Below, one piece after another: positions 7,254-15,687 of a stretch of 56,487 nucleotides of DNA. Source of the stretch: JBFMFR01 sp040752025. GTDB taxonomy: Bacteria; Chloroflexota; Anaerolineae; Anaerolineales; UBA4823. The DNA is taken from positions 1 through 56,487 of the forward strand of contig JBFMFR010000046.1 in assembly GCA_040752025.1 (NCBI GenBank), written 5' to 3'. The notes beneath the pieces were generated by a model that was not told the origin of the DNA, ran no database searches, and saw nothing but the letters and a program-made list of their open reading frames with translations. The first letter of the stretch is position 1, and every line of letters begins with the position of its first letter. Position numbers and translations under genes: made by a program.

Positions 7254-8282
7254 ATGTTGCAAGTACGCCCTTATGAAAATGTGAACGATCTGGAGCGCAT
7301 GCGCGCCATCCTGGTAGAGGGCCGCCAGGCGGCCAACGGCAGCGGAACAGGAAGTTCCGGCGGAACAGGAAGTTCCGGCGGAACAGGAAGTTCTGGCGAA
7401 ACAGGGCCAAACTCGTTCGGGGGTCCCAGCTATTACGTTCACGTTGGTGACCTGAACTGGTGGCTGTTCTACACCTCTGAGCAGGATGATCGGGCGCAGG
7501 CCCTGCGCCCCTACGTATGGTATCCGGCCGGGCGCGCCGAGGAGATCGTTGGCTGGACGCTGCTTTCTCCTCGCTGGCGCGCTTTCGATGTGTTTTACAT
7601 CCCGAGCCTGCGCGGCAGCCCCGAGGCGGAACAGATGGTTGCCTGGAGCGCTGAACAGGCCGAGGTGGCTGCCCGGCTGGAGGGCGGCGCGTCGGTGCGG
7701 ACGATGTGGATTTTCGAGGACGATGTTGTGATGACGGGCCTGTTGGGCCGGCTGGGCTTTACTGCCACTGACAGCTACATGACCTACATGCGGCGCAGCC
7801 TGGCGGAGCCGTTGCCAACGGCGCAACTGCCGCCGGGCTTCTGGGTCGGGCACATCTCAGGGGAAAGCCAGGCTGAGCAGCGCGCCCGGGCGCAGCACGC
7901 GGCTTTCGGGTCGGCGTTGCCTTTCGAAGATTATCTCCAGCGCTACCTGCGCTTCATGCGCTCGCCGGTCTACCGGGCGGAGTTGGACCGGGTGATCTTC
8001 GCCCCGGACGGGCAGGTGGCCGCTTTTTGCATCTGCTGGCTGGACGAAACCAACCGGACCGGCCTGTTCGAGCCGGTGGGTACGCACCCCGACTTTCGTA
8101 AGATGGGCCTGGGCAAAGCTGTGCTCCTGGATGGGCTGGCTTGCATGCGAGCGCACGGTATGCAGGAGGCTATTGTGTGCGTCGAGTGCGACAACCCGGC
8201 GGCGCAGCGCCTGTATGCCTCGGTTGGTTTCCGCCAGGTGAATACCTTGCGTACTTTTGCCAGGGCCGTTCAACGGCCCTGA
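7254..8282 (+). CDS. Two-domain GNAT acetyltransferase with Gly/Ser repeat insert
   Basis: 342 aa from ATG 7254, five bases after GGAGG. Residues about 30-50 are a low-complexity Gly/Ser/Thr stretch (three GTGSSG units), encoded by three tandem 18-bp repeats. The C-terminal GNAT domain is clear: GTHPDFRKMGLGKAVLLDGL, then CVECDNPAAQRLYASVGF. The N-terminal GNAT is weaker. The gene's last codons are formed by a 21-nt palindrome (8261-8281). Substrate unknown; neighbours suggest detoxification or resistance. Confidence 0.8.
   Translation: MLQVRPYENVNDLERMRAILVEGRQAANGSGTGSSGGTGSSGGTGSSGETGPNSFGGPSYYVHVGDLNWWLFYTSEQDDRAQALRPYVWYPAGRAEEIVGWTLLSPRWRAFDVFYIPSLRGSPEAEQMVAWSAEQAEVAARLEGGASVRTMWIFEDDVVMTGLLGRLGFTATDSYMTYMRRSLAEPLPTAQLPPGFWVGHISGESQAEQRARAQHAAFGSALPFEDYLQRYLRFMRSPVYRAELDRVIFAPDGQVAAFCICWLDETNRTGLFEPVGTHPDFRKMGLGKAVLLDGLACMRAHGMQEAIVCVECDNPAAQRLYASVGFRQVNTLRTFARAVQRP
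7344..7397 (+). repeat. Three tandem 18-bp GGAACAGGAAGTTCCGGC repeats
   Basis: Units at 7344-7361, 7362-7379 and 7380-7397 (the last with one change) are in frame and encode GTGSSG repeats. The unit contains the same 15-mer found singly at 4285-4299 and 7187-7201 in two other GNAT genes of this operon, where it is read in a different frame. The insert is near the N-terminus of the protein and probably forms a flexible loop. Confidence 0.75.
8261..8281. repeat. 21-nt palindrome (copy 2), at the 3' end of a GNAT gene
   Basis: CAGGGCCGTT at 8261-8270 and AACGGCCCTG at 8272-8281 are perfect 10-bp arms around one base. It encodes the last residues (AVQRP) and overlaps the stop codon of the 7254-8282 gene. 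It lies 17 nt before the ribosome site of the ABC-F gene. Confidence 0.6.
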
Positions 8283-8307
8283 ACTTGAGAACAAAACGGA
8301 GGACACA

Positions 8308-10386
8308 ATGTCTATCCTGACAGCGCATAATTTGAGTTTATCTTTCGGCGCTTTCGACCTCTTTCGGGGGATTTCGGTGAGCGTCGCTAATGACGGTAAG
8401 ATCGGCCTGATCGGCCCTAATGGCATCGGTAAGACATCGCTGCTGCTGATCCTGGCCGGGTTGAACCAGCCCACTTCCGGCAGTGTGCACCTGGCGCGCC
8501 AGCGCCGCCTGGGCTACCTGCGCCAGGAGTCGATCGAGGCTTTCGCCTCGCGCCAGAACCTGGTCTATGCCGAGATGGAGGTGGTTTTCGCACATTTGAA
8601 ATCCCAGGAAGCCCGGCTGCACGAGATGGAGGCGGCTATGGAGGCCGGGGATTACGACGAAAGGCTGCTGGAAGCCTATGGTGAGATGCAGCAGGCCTTC
8701 GAGGCCGCCGGGGGTTACGACTACCCCGTGCGCATCCGGCGCACACTGCAAGGGCTGGGGCTGGGGGAGAAATACTGGCAAACACCGCTGTGCCAGTTGA
8801 GCGGCGGGCAGCAGACGCGGGCTTTGCTGGCGCGCCTGCTGCTGGAAAAGCCCGACCTGCTGATCCTGGACGAGCCGACCAACCACCTGGACGTGGATGC
8901 GATCGAATGGCTGGAGGCGACGCTGCGTGAGTGGAGCGGGGCGATTTTGATCGTCAGCCACGACCGCTACTTCCTGGACAACGTGGTCAACACGATCTGG
9001 GAGATGAGCCGGGCCGGCATCGAGGTATACAGCGGCAACTACAGCGCCTACTTGCAGCAGCGCCAGGAGCGCTGGGAACGCTATCAAAAGGTGTTCTGGG
9101 AGGAGAAGGCGCGCATGCAAAAAGACATGGACTTCATCAAGAGCAACATCGTGCGCCAGAGCAGCAACGCCCGAGCGGTGGGCCTGCTCAAGCGCCTGAG
9201 CCGCGACCTGACGATCGCTGAGACTTTAGGGGTGATGGCCCTGCGCAGCAACCAGAGCTGGCTGGAGATGGACCTGGGCAACGTGCGCCCGCTGGGGGTG
9301 GTGGAAGCCGAGCGCTGCCTGCACAGCCTGGCAGAGCCTGACCAGCGCCCGCCGCGCCTGAACATGCGCCTGGAGATCGTCCATCGCAGCGGCACGCTGG
9401 TGCTGCGCTCGGGCGAACTGCGCATCGGCTACCCTGGCAACTCCCTGTTCTCCGCCCGGGAGATCGAGCTGCGCCGCGGCGAGTGCGCCGCCCTGATCGG
9501 TCCCAACGGCTCCGGCAAGACCACTTTCCTGAAAACCCTGATGGGCCAGCTCGAGCCGCTCGAAGGCCAGCTTTCCCTGGGGGCCAGTCTGAAAATCGGC
9601 TACTTCGCCCAGGCGCACAACGAACTGAACCCGGACGATACCGTCATAGAAGCGTTGCAGCGCAGGAAAGGGATGCTGGACGGCCCGGCGCGTAGCTACC
9701 TGGCCCGCTACCTATTCCGCGGCGAGGATGTTTTCAAGAAAGTCAGCACGCTCAGCGGCGGGGAACGCAGCCGCCTGGCCCTGGCGCTGCTGGCTGTGGA
9801 TGGGGCCAACCTGCTGCTGCTGGACGAGCCGACCAACCACCTGGATATCCCTTCGCAAGAGGTGCTGCAGGAGGTGCTGGAGAATTTCGCCGGGACGGTG
9901 CTGCTGGTCTCTCACGACCGCTACCTGGTCGACCGGCTGGCGACGCAGATCTGGGAGCTGCACGATGAGCGCCTGCATATCTTCAAGGGCAGCTATCGCC
10001 AATACCTGGAAAACCGGGCCCGCCAGGCGGCGGTGGCGCCTGCGGCAGCCTCATCCTGGCCGACTGCGCCAACGGATGCAAACCGGCTGGCGCGGCCTGC
10101 ACCGAAGGCGGCCTCGCCGGGCAAGAACCACCAGCGACAACTGCAGAAACTGCACGAACTGGAACGCCTGATCGAGGCGCAAGAGGGCAAGCTGGCGCGC
10201 CTGGACGAGGATATTCAGACAACGGGCAACACCCAGCCCTACGAAAACCTGCACCGCCTGAGCTGGCAATACGCCCAGGCGCAAGCCGACCTGGACGCCT
10301 TGATGGCGCAATGGGAGCAATTATCCACGGGGGCGCACGCCGTGCACCCCTCCATCGAAACGGTTATAATGGAGAAACGAACATGA
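8308..10386 (+). CDS. ABC-F family ATPase (ribosome-associated, possible resistance factor)
   Basis: 692 aa from ATG 8308 behind GGAGG. Two ABC cassettes without membrane helices: Walker A GPNGIGKT (36-43) and GPNGSGKT, signatures LSGGQQTRA and LSGGERSRL, and two LDEPTNHLD Walker B motifs. A charged interdomain linker (about 250-300) and a Uup-like C-terminal coiled coil follow (about 600-685). ABC-F proteins bind the ribosomal E site and either help stalled translation or displace antibiotics. With an inducible attenuator, an exporter and acetyltransferases in the same operon, a ribosome-protection role is attractive but inferred. A 21-nt palindrome forms part of the C-terminal codons (10330-10350). 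Confidence 0.85.
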   Translation: MSILTAHNLSLSFGAFDLFRGISVSVANDGKIGLIGPNGIGKTSLLLILAGLNQPTSGSVHLARQRRLGYLRQESIEAFASRQNLVYAEMEVVFAHLKSQEARLHEMEAAMEAGDYDERLLEAYGEMQQAFEAAGGYDYPVRIRRTLQGLGLGEKYWQTPLCQLSGGQQTRALLARLLLEKPDLLILDEPTNHLDVDAIEWLEATLREWSGAILIVSHDRYFLDNVVNTIWEMSRAGIEVYSGNYSAYLQQRQERWERYQKVFWEEKARMQKDMDFIKSNIVRQSSNARAVGLLKRLSRDLTIAETLGVMALRSNQSWLEMDLGNVRPLGVVEAERCLHSLAEPDQRPPRLNMRLEIVHRSGTLVLRSGELRIGYPGNSLFSAREIELRRGECAALIGPNGSGKTTFLKTLMGQLEPLEGQLSLGASLKIGYFAQAHNELNPDDTVIEALQRRKGMLDGPARSYLARYLFRGEDVFKKVSTLSGGERSRLALALLAVDGANLLLLDEPTNHLDIPSQEVLQEVLENFAGTVLLVSHDRYLVDRLATQIWELHDERLHIFKGSYRQYLENRARQAAVAPAAASSWPTAPTDANRLARPAPKAASPGKNHQRQLQKLHELERLIEAQEGKLARLDEDIQTTGNTQPYENLHRLSWQYAQAQADLDALMAQWEQLSTGAHAVHPSIETVIMEKRT
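10330..10350. repeat. 21-nt palindrome (copy 3), inside the ABC-F gene end
   Basis: GGGGCGCACG at 10330-10339 and CGTGCACCCC at 10341-10350 form near-perfect arms around one C. The sequence is 20/21 identical to copy 4 at 11441-11461. Here it is translated (TGAHAVHPS) as part of a C-terminal extension of the ABC-F protein. Confidence 0.65.
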
Positions 10387-11396
10387 TTGCAACGACTAGC
10401 GAGCAAATCTATGTAGAATCGGCCCCGGCCATCCCTGGCCTGGCTTTCCGCGGCTTCCGCGGCGATGAAGATTTCCCGAAGATGGCGGCTGTCATCCAGG
10501 GCAGCAAGCAGGCCGACCAGATCGAGCGCGTCGATACGGCTGAAGATATCCAGCGCAACTACGCTCACCTGACCAACTGCGATCCTTACCAGGATATGCT
10601 TTTTGCCGAAATCGACGGCGAGGTGATCGGATACAGCCGGGTCACCTGGTGGGAAGAGCTGGACCACACGTTGATCTACCAGCACTTCGGCTTTTTGCTG
10701 CCGGATTGGCGCCGGCGCGGTATCGGGCGCGCCATGCTGCGTTATAACCAGCAGCGCTTGCGCCAGATTGCCGCCGGGCATTCCAGCGGCGCGCAGCGTT
10801 ACTTCGAATCCTGGGCCGCTGACACCGAGCAATCGGCCACGGCTCTGATGTTGAGCGAAGGCTTCACAGCAATACGGCATTCCTACACGATGGTGCGCTC
10901 CGACCTGGGCCAGGTCCCTGAAGCGCCCATGCCGCCCGGGCTGGAGGTGCGCCCGGTAGCGCCGGAGCACTACCGCGCTATCCTGGAAGCCAGCAAGGAG
11001 GCTTTCCGGGACCACTGGGGCTACAGCGAGACGATGGAGCCGACCCTCGAGCAGTTCCTGGAGGACCCCAATTTCGACCCCAGCCTGTGGCGCGTGGCCT
11101 GGCAGGGCGAGCAGGTAGCCGGTATGGTACTGAGTTATATTGATCCACGTGAAAATGCCGAGTACAATCGCAAGCGCGGCTGGACGGAGAACATCTGCGT
11201 GCGCCGCCCGTGGCGAAAACGCGGCCTGGCGCGCTCACTGCTGGTGCAAAGCCTGGTGGCCGTGCGCGAGCGTGGCATGACCGAGGCGGCCCTGGGCGTG
11301 GACACGCAGAACGTGAGTGGCGCGCTGCACCTGTATGAAAGCGTGGGCTTCCGGCCGGTCAAGCGCTTTTCAAATTACCGCAAGGTTTTCGAGTGA
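10383..11396 (+). CDS. Two-domain GNAT acetyltransferase (MshD-like)
   Basis: 337 aa. ATG 10383 overlaps the ABC-F stop in an ATGA, so translation is probably coupled. The N-terminal GNAT has FGFLLPDWRRRGIGRAMLRY and the C-terminal GNAT RRPWRKRGLARSLLVQSL, then LGVDTQNVSGALHLYESVGF. Both domains seem to keep the acetyl-CoA loop (RRGIGR and KRGLAR), unlike the paralogue at 6174 where only the second is strong. Substrate unknown. Confidence 0.8.
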   Translation: MIATTSEQIYVESAPAIPGLAFRGFRGDEDFPKMAAVIQGSKQADQIERVDTAEDIQRNYAHLTNCDPYQDMLFAEIDGEVIGYSRVTWWEELDHTLIYQHFGFLLPDWRRRGIGRAMLRYNQQRLRQIAAGHSSGAQRYFESWAADTEQSATALMLSEGFTAIRHSYTMVRSDLGQVPEAPMPPGLEVRPVAPEHYRAILEASKEAFRDHWGYSETMEPTLEQFLEDPNFDPSLWRVAWQGEQVAGMVLSYIDPRENAEYNRKRGWTENICVRRPWRKRGLARSLLVQSLVAVRERGMTEAALGVDTQNVSGALHLYESVGFRPVKRFSNYRKVFE

Positions 11397-11440
11397 GGCT
11401 GAGGGCGCATGGCGTGTGAGAGGATGCATGCGGTGTTAGG

Positions 11441-11461
11441 GGGGCGCACGCCGTGCGCCCC
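11441..11461. repeat. 21-nt palindrome (copy 4), intergenic
   Basis: GGGGCGCACG at 11441-11450 and CGTGCGCCCC at 11452-11461 are perfect arms around one C, flanked by TAGG and TAC. It lies in the 115-nt gap between the last GNAT and the HAD gene and differs by one base from copy 3 in the ABC-F gene. No T-run follows, so it is unlikely to end transcription fully. Confidence 0.65.
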
Positions 11462-11511
11462 TACAGATCCTGATTGAAGATCGTGCGAAAAACGGTTGGT
11501 TTGGAGGTTTG

Positions 11512-12132
11512 ATGGGTATAAGAGCTGTAATTTGGGATATGGGCGGCGTGCTGGTGCGCACCGAGGATCAAACCCCGCGGCAGCAACTGGCGGAGCGCCT
11601 GGGGGTGAGCCTGGATGAACTGTATCACCTGGTGTTCGGTTCCGAGAGAGCCTTGCAGACCTCGCTGGGCAAGAAGACCACCCGGCAGCACTGGAGCGAA
11701 GTCGGTCAGGCGCTGGGCCTGTCTTCCCCTGAGGAGATTTCCGGCATAGAAAGGGATTTCTTCGCCGGCGACCGCATTGACATGGAGTTGGTGGATTACA
11801 TCCGCGGGCTGCGGCCGCGCTACAAGACCGGTTTGCTCAGCAACGCTTACGATGATCTGCGCCACATGCTGGAGCGGGTATGGGGGATCGCCGACGCTTT
11901 CGATGACTTGGTCATCTCAGCGGAAGTCGGGGTGGTGAAGCCTGACCCGGCGATTTACCGCCTGGCCCTGGAGCGCCTGGGCGTGCGGCCCGGCGAGGCC
12001 GTCTTCGTCGACGATTTTGCGCGCAACGTGGCTGCGGCCCAGGCTGAAAAAATGCACGCCATCCACTTCCAGAACCCAGCTCAAGCCCGCCAGGAACTGG
12101 AACAGCTTTTGCAGGCCAGCGATGCGCAATGA
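11512..12132 (+). CDS. HAD-superfamily hydrolase
   Basis: 206 aa from ATG 11512, four bases after GGAGG. HAD motif I is WDMGGVLV, where the usual nucleophile pattern DxDxV/T has Gly at the second Asp (DMGGV), as in many YihX-like and epoxide-hydrolase-like HAD proteins. Motif II is LLSNAY, motif III Lys is in VGVVKPDPAIY, and motif IV is VFVDDFARNV. It probably acts on a phosphorylated or related small substrate that cannot be named. The stop overlaps the amidase start (ATGA). Confidence 0.75.
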   Translation: MGIRAVIWDMGGVLVRTEDQTPRQQLAERLGVSLDELYHLVFGSERALQTSLGKKTTRQHWSEVGQALGLSSPEEISGIERDFFAGDRIDMELVDYIRGLRPRYKTGLLSNAYDDLRHMLERVWGIADAFDDLVISAEVGVVKPDPAIYRLALERLGVRPGEAVFVDDFARNVAAAQAEKMHAIHFQNPAQARQELEQLLQASDAQ

Positions 12133-13517
12133 ATGAACTGGCCTGGCTGAGCCTGTGCGAAGCGGCCGAGCTGATCCGCAGGGGTGAGCTTTCTCCCCTG
12201 GAACTAACCCGCGCCTGCCTGGAACGCATCGAGCGCCTGGACGGCCGGCTGAACAGCTTTATCACCCTCACGGCAGAGGCAGCCTTGCAGCGCGCCGCAT
12301 CTGCTGAGAAGGCGCAGCAGCGCGGCGAGGAAGTGGGACCTTTGCACGGCATCCCGCTGGCCCTCAAAGATTTGTATGAAACCCAGGGGGTGCGCACCAC
12401 GGGCGGCTCGTCCTTCTTCACCGGTTACGTTCCCCAGGCCAGCGCGGCGGCGGTCGAAAAGCTGGAGGCGGCTGGAGCGGTGCTGCTGGGCAAGCTCAAC
12501 ATGCACGAGATCGCCCTGGGCCTGACCAACGTCAACCCACACTACGGCGCGTGCCACAACCCCTGGGCGCTCGAGCGCGTGCCGGGCGGCTCATCCGGCG
12601 GCTCGGGGGCGGCCCTGGCGGCCGGCCTGTGCCTGGGCTCGCTGGGCAGCGACACCGGCGGCTCAATCCGTGTGCCGGCTTCTTTGTGCGGCGTGGTGGG
12701 GCTCAAGCCCACTTACGGGCGCGTCAGCCTGCGCGGGGTGATGCCGCTGAGCTGGAATTTGGATCATGCCGGCCCGATGGCGCGCTGTGTGCAGGATGCG
12801 GCAGTCTTGCTGCAAGCGATCGCCGGCTACGACTCAGATGACCCGGCCAGTATTGACGCCCCGGTGGATGATTATCTGGGGCAGCTAAAAGATGGCGTCA
12901 GCGGGTGGCGCCTGGCCCTGGCGGACGACGAGTTCTTCGACCAGGCCAACGATGAGGTGCTGCAAGCTGTGCGCCAGGCAGCGCAAGTCTTCGCCCAACT
13001 GGGCGCGCAGGTGGAGGCCGTGCCCGTCCCGGGAGCGCGGCAGGCGGCGCAGGCCAACGGCTTGGTGGTGGTCAGCGACGCGGCCGCCCTGCACCAGGAA
13101 CGCCTGGCGGAACACCCGCAGGGTTTTGGCGCAGACGTGCTGGCACGCCTGCGCATGGGGGCGGCGTACACTTCCAGCGAATACGCCCTGGCGCGGCGCA
13201 CGCAAGTCGAAGCGCGCCGCCAGTTCGAGCGCTTCTTCGAGCGCTATGACCTCTTACTTGCACCGGCGACTGCTATCCCGGCTCCGCCGATCGAAGGGCC
13301 GGACGCGGTGGCCCAGGCGCACCTGCTGACGCGCTTCACGGCTCCTTTCAACCTGACCGGCCTGCCGGCCATTTCGCTGCCCTGCGGGTTTACCGCGGCT
13401 GGCCTGCCGCTGGGGCTGCAGATCGTGGCGCCGGCCTGGGCCGAAGCGCGCCTGCTGCGCGCCGCTTACGCCTACGAACAGGCTACTCCCTGGAACCAGC
13501 GGAGGCCAGCATTATGA
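12129..13517 (+). CDS. Amidase-signature (GatA-like) amidohydrolase
   Basis: 462 aa. The Ser-cisSer-Lys triad is visible: Lys80 in LALKDLY, Ser155 in the GGSSGGSG box and Ser179 in SDTGGSIRVPA. Length fits GatA and relatives, but gatC/gatB are not adjacent, so this is probably a stand-alone amidase (for example of indole acetamide or acyl amides). The start overlaps the HAD stop by 4 bp and the stop overlaps the MFS start by 4 bp, indicating coupled translation. Confidence 0.8.
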   Translation: MNELAWLSLCEAAELIRRGELSPLELTRACLERIERLDGRLNSFITLTAEAALQRAASAEKAQQRGEEVGPLHGIPLALKDLYETQGVRTTGGSSFFTGYVPQASAAAVEKLEAAGAVLLGKLNMHEIALGLTNVNPHYGACHNPWALERVPGGSSGGSGAALAAGLCLGSLGSDTGGSIRVPASLCGVVGLKPTYGRVSLRGVMPLSWNLDHAGPMARCVQDAAVLLQAIAGYDSDDPASIDAPVDDYLGQLKDGVSGWRLALADDEFFDQANDEVLQAVRQAAQVFAQLGAQVEAVPVPGARQAAQANGLVVVSDAAALHQERLAEHPQGFGADVLARLRMGAAYTSSEYALARRTQVEARRQFERFFERYDLLLAPATAIPAPPIEGPDAVAQAHLLTRFTAPFNLTGLPAISLPCGFTAAGLPLGLQIVAPAWAEARLLRAAYAYEQATPWNQRRPAL

Positions 13518-14746
13518 GAAAAGCCGGCGCTTATCGTATTTACCTGATCATGGAGGGGTCCACGGCGTTCCTGTTTTCCATGATTTTCACGGCCAGCTCG
13601 GTTTACCAGGTGACGGTTGCCGGGCTGACGCCTTTGCAACTGGTGCTGGTCGGCACGACCCTGGAAACCGTGGCTTTCCTCTTCGAGGTGCCTACCGGCG
13701 TGGTGGCAGACGTGTACAGCCGGAGGCTCTCGATCATCATCGGCATGTTCCTGATCGGGGCCGGTTTCATCATCGAAGGCTCTTTTCCGCTGTTCTGGAC
13801 GATCTTGCTGGCGCAGTTGTTCTGGGGCGTGGGCTACACTTTCACCAGCGGGGCGACCCAGGCCTGGATCACCGACGAGATTGGTGAAGCCGCCGCCGGG
13901 CGGGCTTTCCTGCGCAGCAACCAGGTTGGCAACCTGACCGCCCTGCTGGGGATCGGCCTGGGCATTTTGCTGGGCAGCCTGCGCGTCAGCTACCCGATCC
14001 AGCTCGGCGGGCTGGGGCTGATCCTGCTGGGGGTGTTCCTGCTGGCGCTGATGCCCGAGACAGGCTTCACGCCTCTGCCGCGTGAGGAGCGCAATTCCTG
14101 GCAGAGCATGGTGCACACCTTCCGCCAGGGCCTGCACACCGTCCGGCAGCGGCCAACTCTAATGAGCATCCTGAGCATTGGCTTTATCTACGGTCTGTAC
14201 AGCGAGGGCCTGGACCGCCTGTGGACCAAGCACCTGCTCGATAACTTCGTCTTGCCCTGGTCGCAGGTGCTGCAGCCGGTGGTATGGATCGGGATCATTC
14301 GCATGGCGGGCCTGCTGATCGCCGTGGGGGCAACGGAAGTGGCGCGGCGCCGGTTGGATACGCAGAACTTTGCCAACGTGGCGCGCACCCTGATGGGGAT
14401 CACCGCCCTGCTGGTGGTGGCTCTGTTCACCTTCGCCCTGGCCAGGGTGTTTGTCCTGGCGGTGCTGGCTTACTGGCTGGTTGACATCTCGCGCAACGTG
14501 ATCGGCCCGATCTACACGGCCTGGGTCAACCAGCGCCTGGATTCGGGCGTGCGCGCCACGGTGCTCTCGATGAGCAGCCAGGTGGATGCCATCGGCCAGA
14601 TCGCTGGCGGGCCGCTGGTTGGTTGGATCGGCAGCGCCCTGTCGGTGCGTGCCGCCCTGGTGACTTCCAGCCTGATCCTGGCTCCCATCCTGGGGCTGTA
14701 TGGTCGCCTGTCCAGGCGGGGGCCCGAAGCCGAGATCGCGGCATGA
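13514..14746 (+). CDS. MFS transporter
   Basis: 410 aa, about 12 membrane helices. The first loop motif is recognisable as GVVADVYSRR after helix 2 (FLFEVPTGVVAD), typical of drug- and metabolite-exporting MFS families. ATGA overlaps connect it to the amidase upstream and to hemC downstream. This suggests one polycistronic message running from the resistance-type genes into haem biosynthesis. Substrate unknown. Confidence 0.8.
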   Translation: MRKAGAYRIYLIMEGSTAFLFSMIFTASSVYQVTVAGLTPLQLVLVGTTLETVAFLFEVPTGVVADVYSRRLSIIIGMFLIGAGFIIEGSFPLFWTILLAQLFWGVGYTFTSGATQAWITDEIGEAAAGRAFLRSNQVGNLTALLGIGLGILLGSLRVSYPIQLGGLGLILLGVFLLALMPETGFTPLPREERNSWQSMVHTFRQGLHTVRQRPTLMSILSIGFIYGLYSEGLDRLWTKHLLDNFVLPWSQVLQPVVWIGIIRMAGLLIAVGATEVARRRLDTQNFANVARTLMGITALLVVALFTFALARVFVLAVLAYWLVDISRNVIGPIYTAWVNQRLDSGVRATVLSMSSQVDAIGQIAGGPLVGWIGSALSVRAALVTSSLILAPILGLYGRLSRRGPEAEIAA

Positions 14747-15663
14747 TGCTAGCTTTCGCCACGCGCCCCTCGCAACTGGCCCGCAGGCAGACGCAAGCGG
14801 TGATGGCGGCATTGCAGGCCGCCTGGCCTGGATTGGAGTGCCAGGAAGTGCCAATCGTCACCCAGGGCGACCGGGTGCTCGACCGGCCCCTGCCGGAGAT
14901 CGGCGGCAAAGGCTTGTTCACCCAGGAACTGGAAGCGGAACTGCTCTCCGGGCGTGTACAGGTGGCGGTGCACTCTTTGAAGGACTTGCCGGTCGACGAC
15001 CCTGCCGGGGCGCCTTCCCGCCTGGCGATCGGGGCGGTTCCGGCGCGGGCAGACGTGCGCGATGTGTTGATCTCCGCCGCCGGCCATACCCTGGAAACGC
15101 TGCCGCCGGGGGCGCGCCTGGGCACCTCCAGCCCGCGCCGCGCCGCTCAACTGCTGGCGGCGCGCCCGGATGTGCGCATCGAGTCGCTGCGCGGCAACGT
15201 GGACACGCGCCTGCGCAAAGCGCACCAGGGCCTGTACGACGCCATCGTTTTGGCCGGGGCGGGCTTGCTGCGCCTGGGGTTGGAGGCGCAAGTCGCGCAG
15301 TGGCTGCCGCTGGAGTTGATGTTGCCTGCGCCGGGGCAGGCTGCCCTGGCAGTGCAGTGCCGCGCCGACGACCTGGAAACGCTGGGTTATCTGGCGGCGA
15401 TCGATGATCCGGCTGCTCGCCGGGCCACCCAGGCTGAGCGCGCCTTCCTGGCCGGGTTAGGCGGGGGGTGCTCGCTGCCGGTGGCGGCCTATGCCGGGAT
15501 AAACGGCGAGAACATCGACCTGCAGGGCCTGGTGAGCTCAGCGGATGGCCGGCGCCAGGTGCGCTGCCGGGTTTCGGGGGCCGACCCGCTGGCCGTAGGC
15601 CTGGCCTGCGCCCGGCAGGCCCTGGAGCAGGGCGCGGCCGGTCTGCTCGGGCATTCGTCTTAG
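14743..15663 (+). CDS. hemC: Porphobilinogen deaminase (hydroxymethylbilane synthase)
   Basis: 306 aa. It polymerises four porphobilinogens to hydroxymethylbilane. Seen: ATRPSQLARRQT at the N-terminus, KDLP substrate loop (HSLKDLP), TSSPRRAAQL, RGNVDTRL, and Cys243 in GGGCSLPVAAY, which carries the dipyrromethane cofactor. The start at 14743 overlaps the MFS stop (ATGA). It is the first of four tetrapyrrole genes in the order hemC-D-B-L; a glutamyl-tRNA reductase gene (hemA) is not in the window. Confidence 0.95.
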   Translation: MMLAFATRPSQLARRQTQAVMAALQAAWPGLECQEVPIVTQGDRVLDRPLPEIGGKGLFTQELEAELLSGRVQVAVHSLKDLPVDDPAGAPSRLAIGAVPARADVRDVLISAAGHTLETLPPGARLGTSSPRRAAQLLAARPDVRIESLRGNVDTRLRKAHQGLYDAIVLAGAGLLRLGLEAQVAQWLPLELMLPAPGQAALAVQCRADDLETLGYLAAIDDPAARRATQAERAFLAGLGGGCSLPVAAYAGINGENIDLQGLVSSADGRRQVRCRVSGADPLAVGLACARQALEQGAAGLLGHSS

Positions 15664-15687
15664 CATTCGTTACATGGTGGAGCAAAG

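Noticed and set aside
6081..7853. 590-codon open frame on the minus strand
   Set aside because: It lies across two well-supported plus-strand GNAT genes and is poor in hydrophobic-core patterns, rich in His, Arg, Gln and Pro. Long antisense frames are expected in 65% GC coding DNA.
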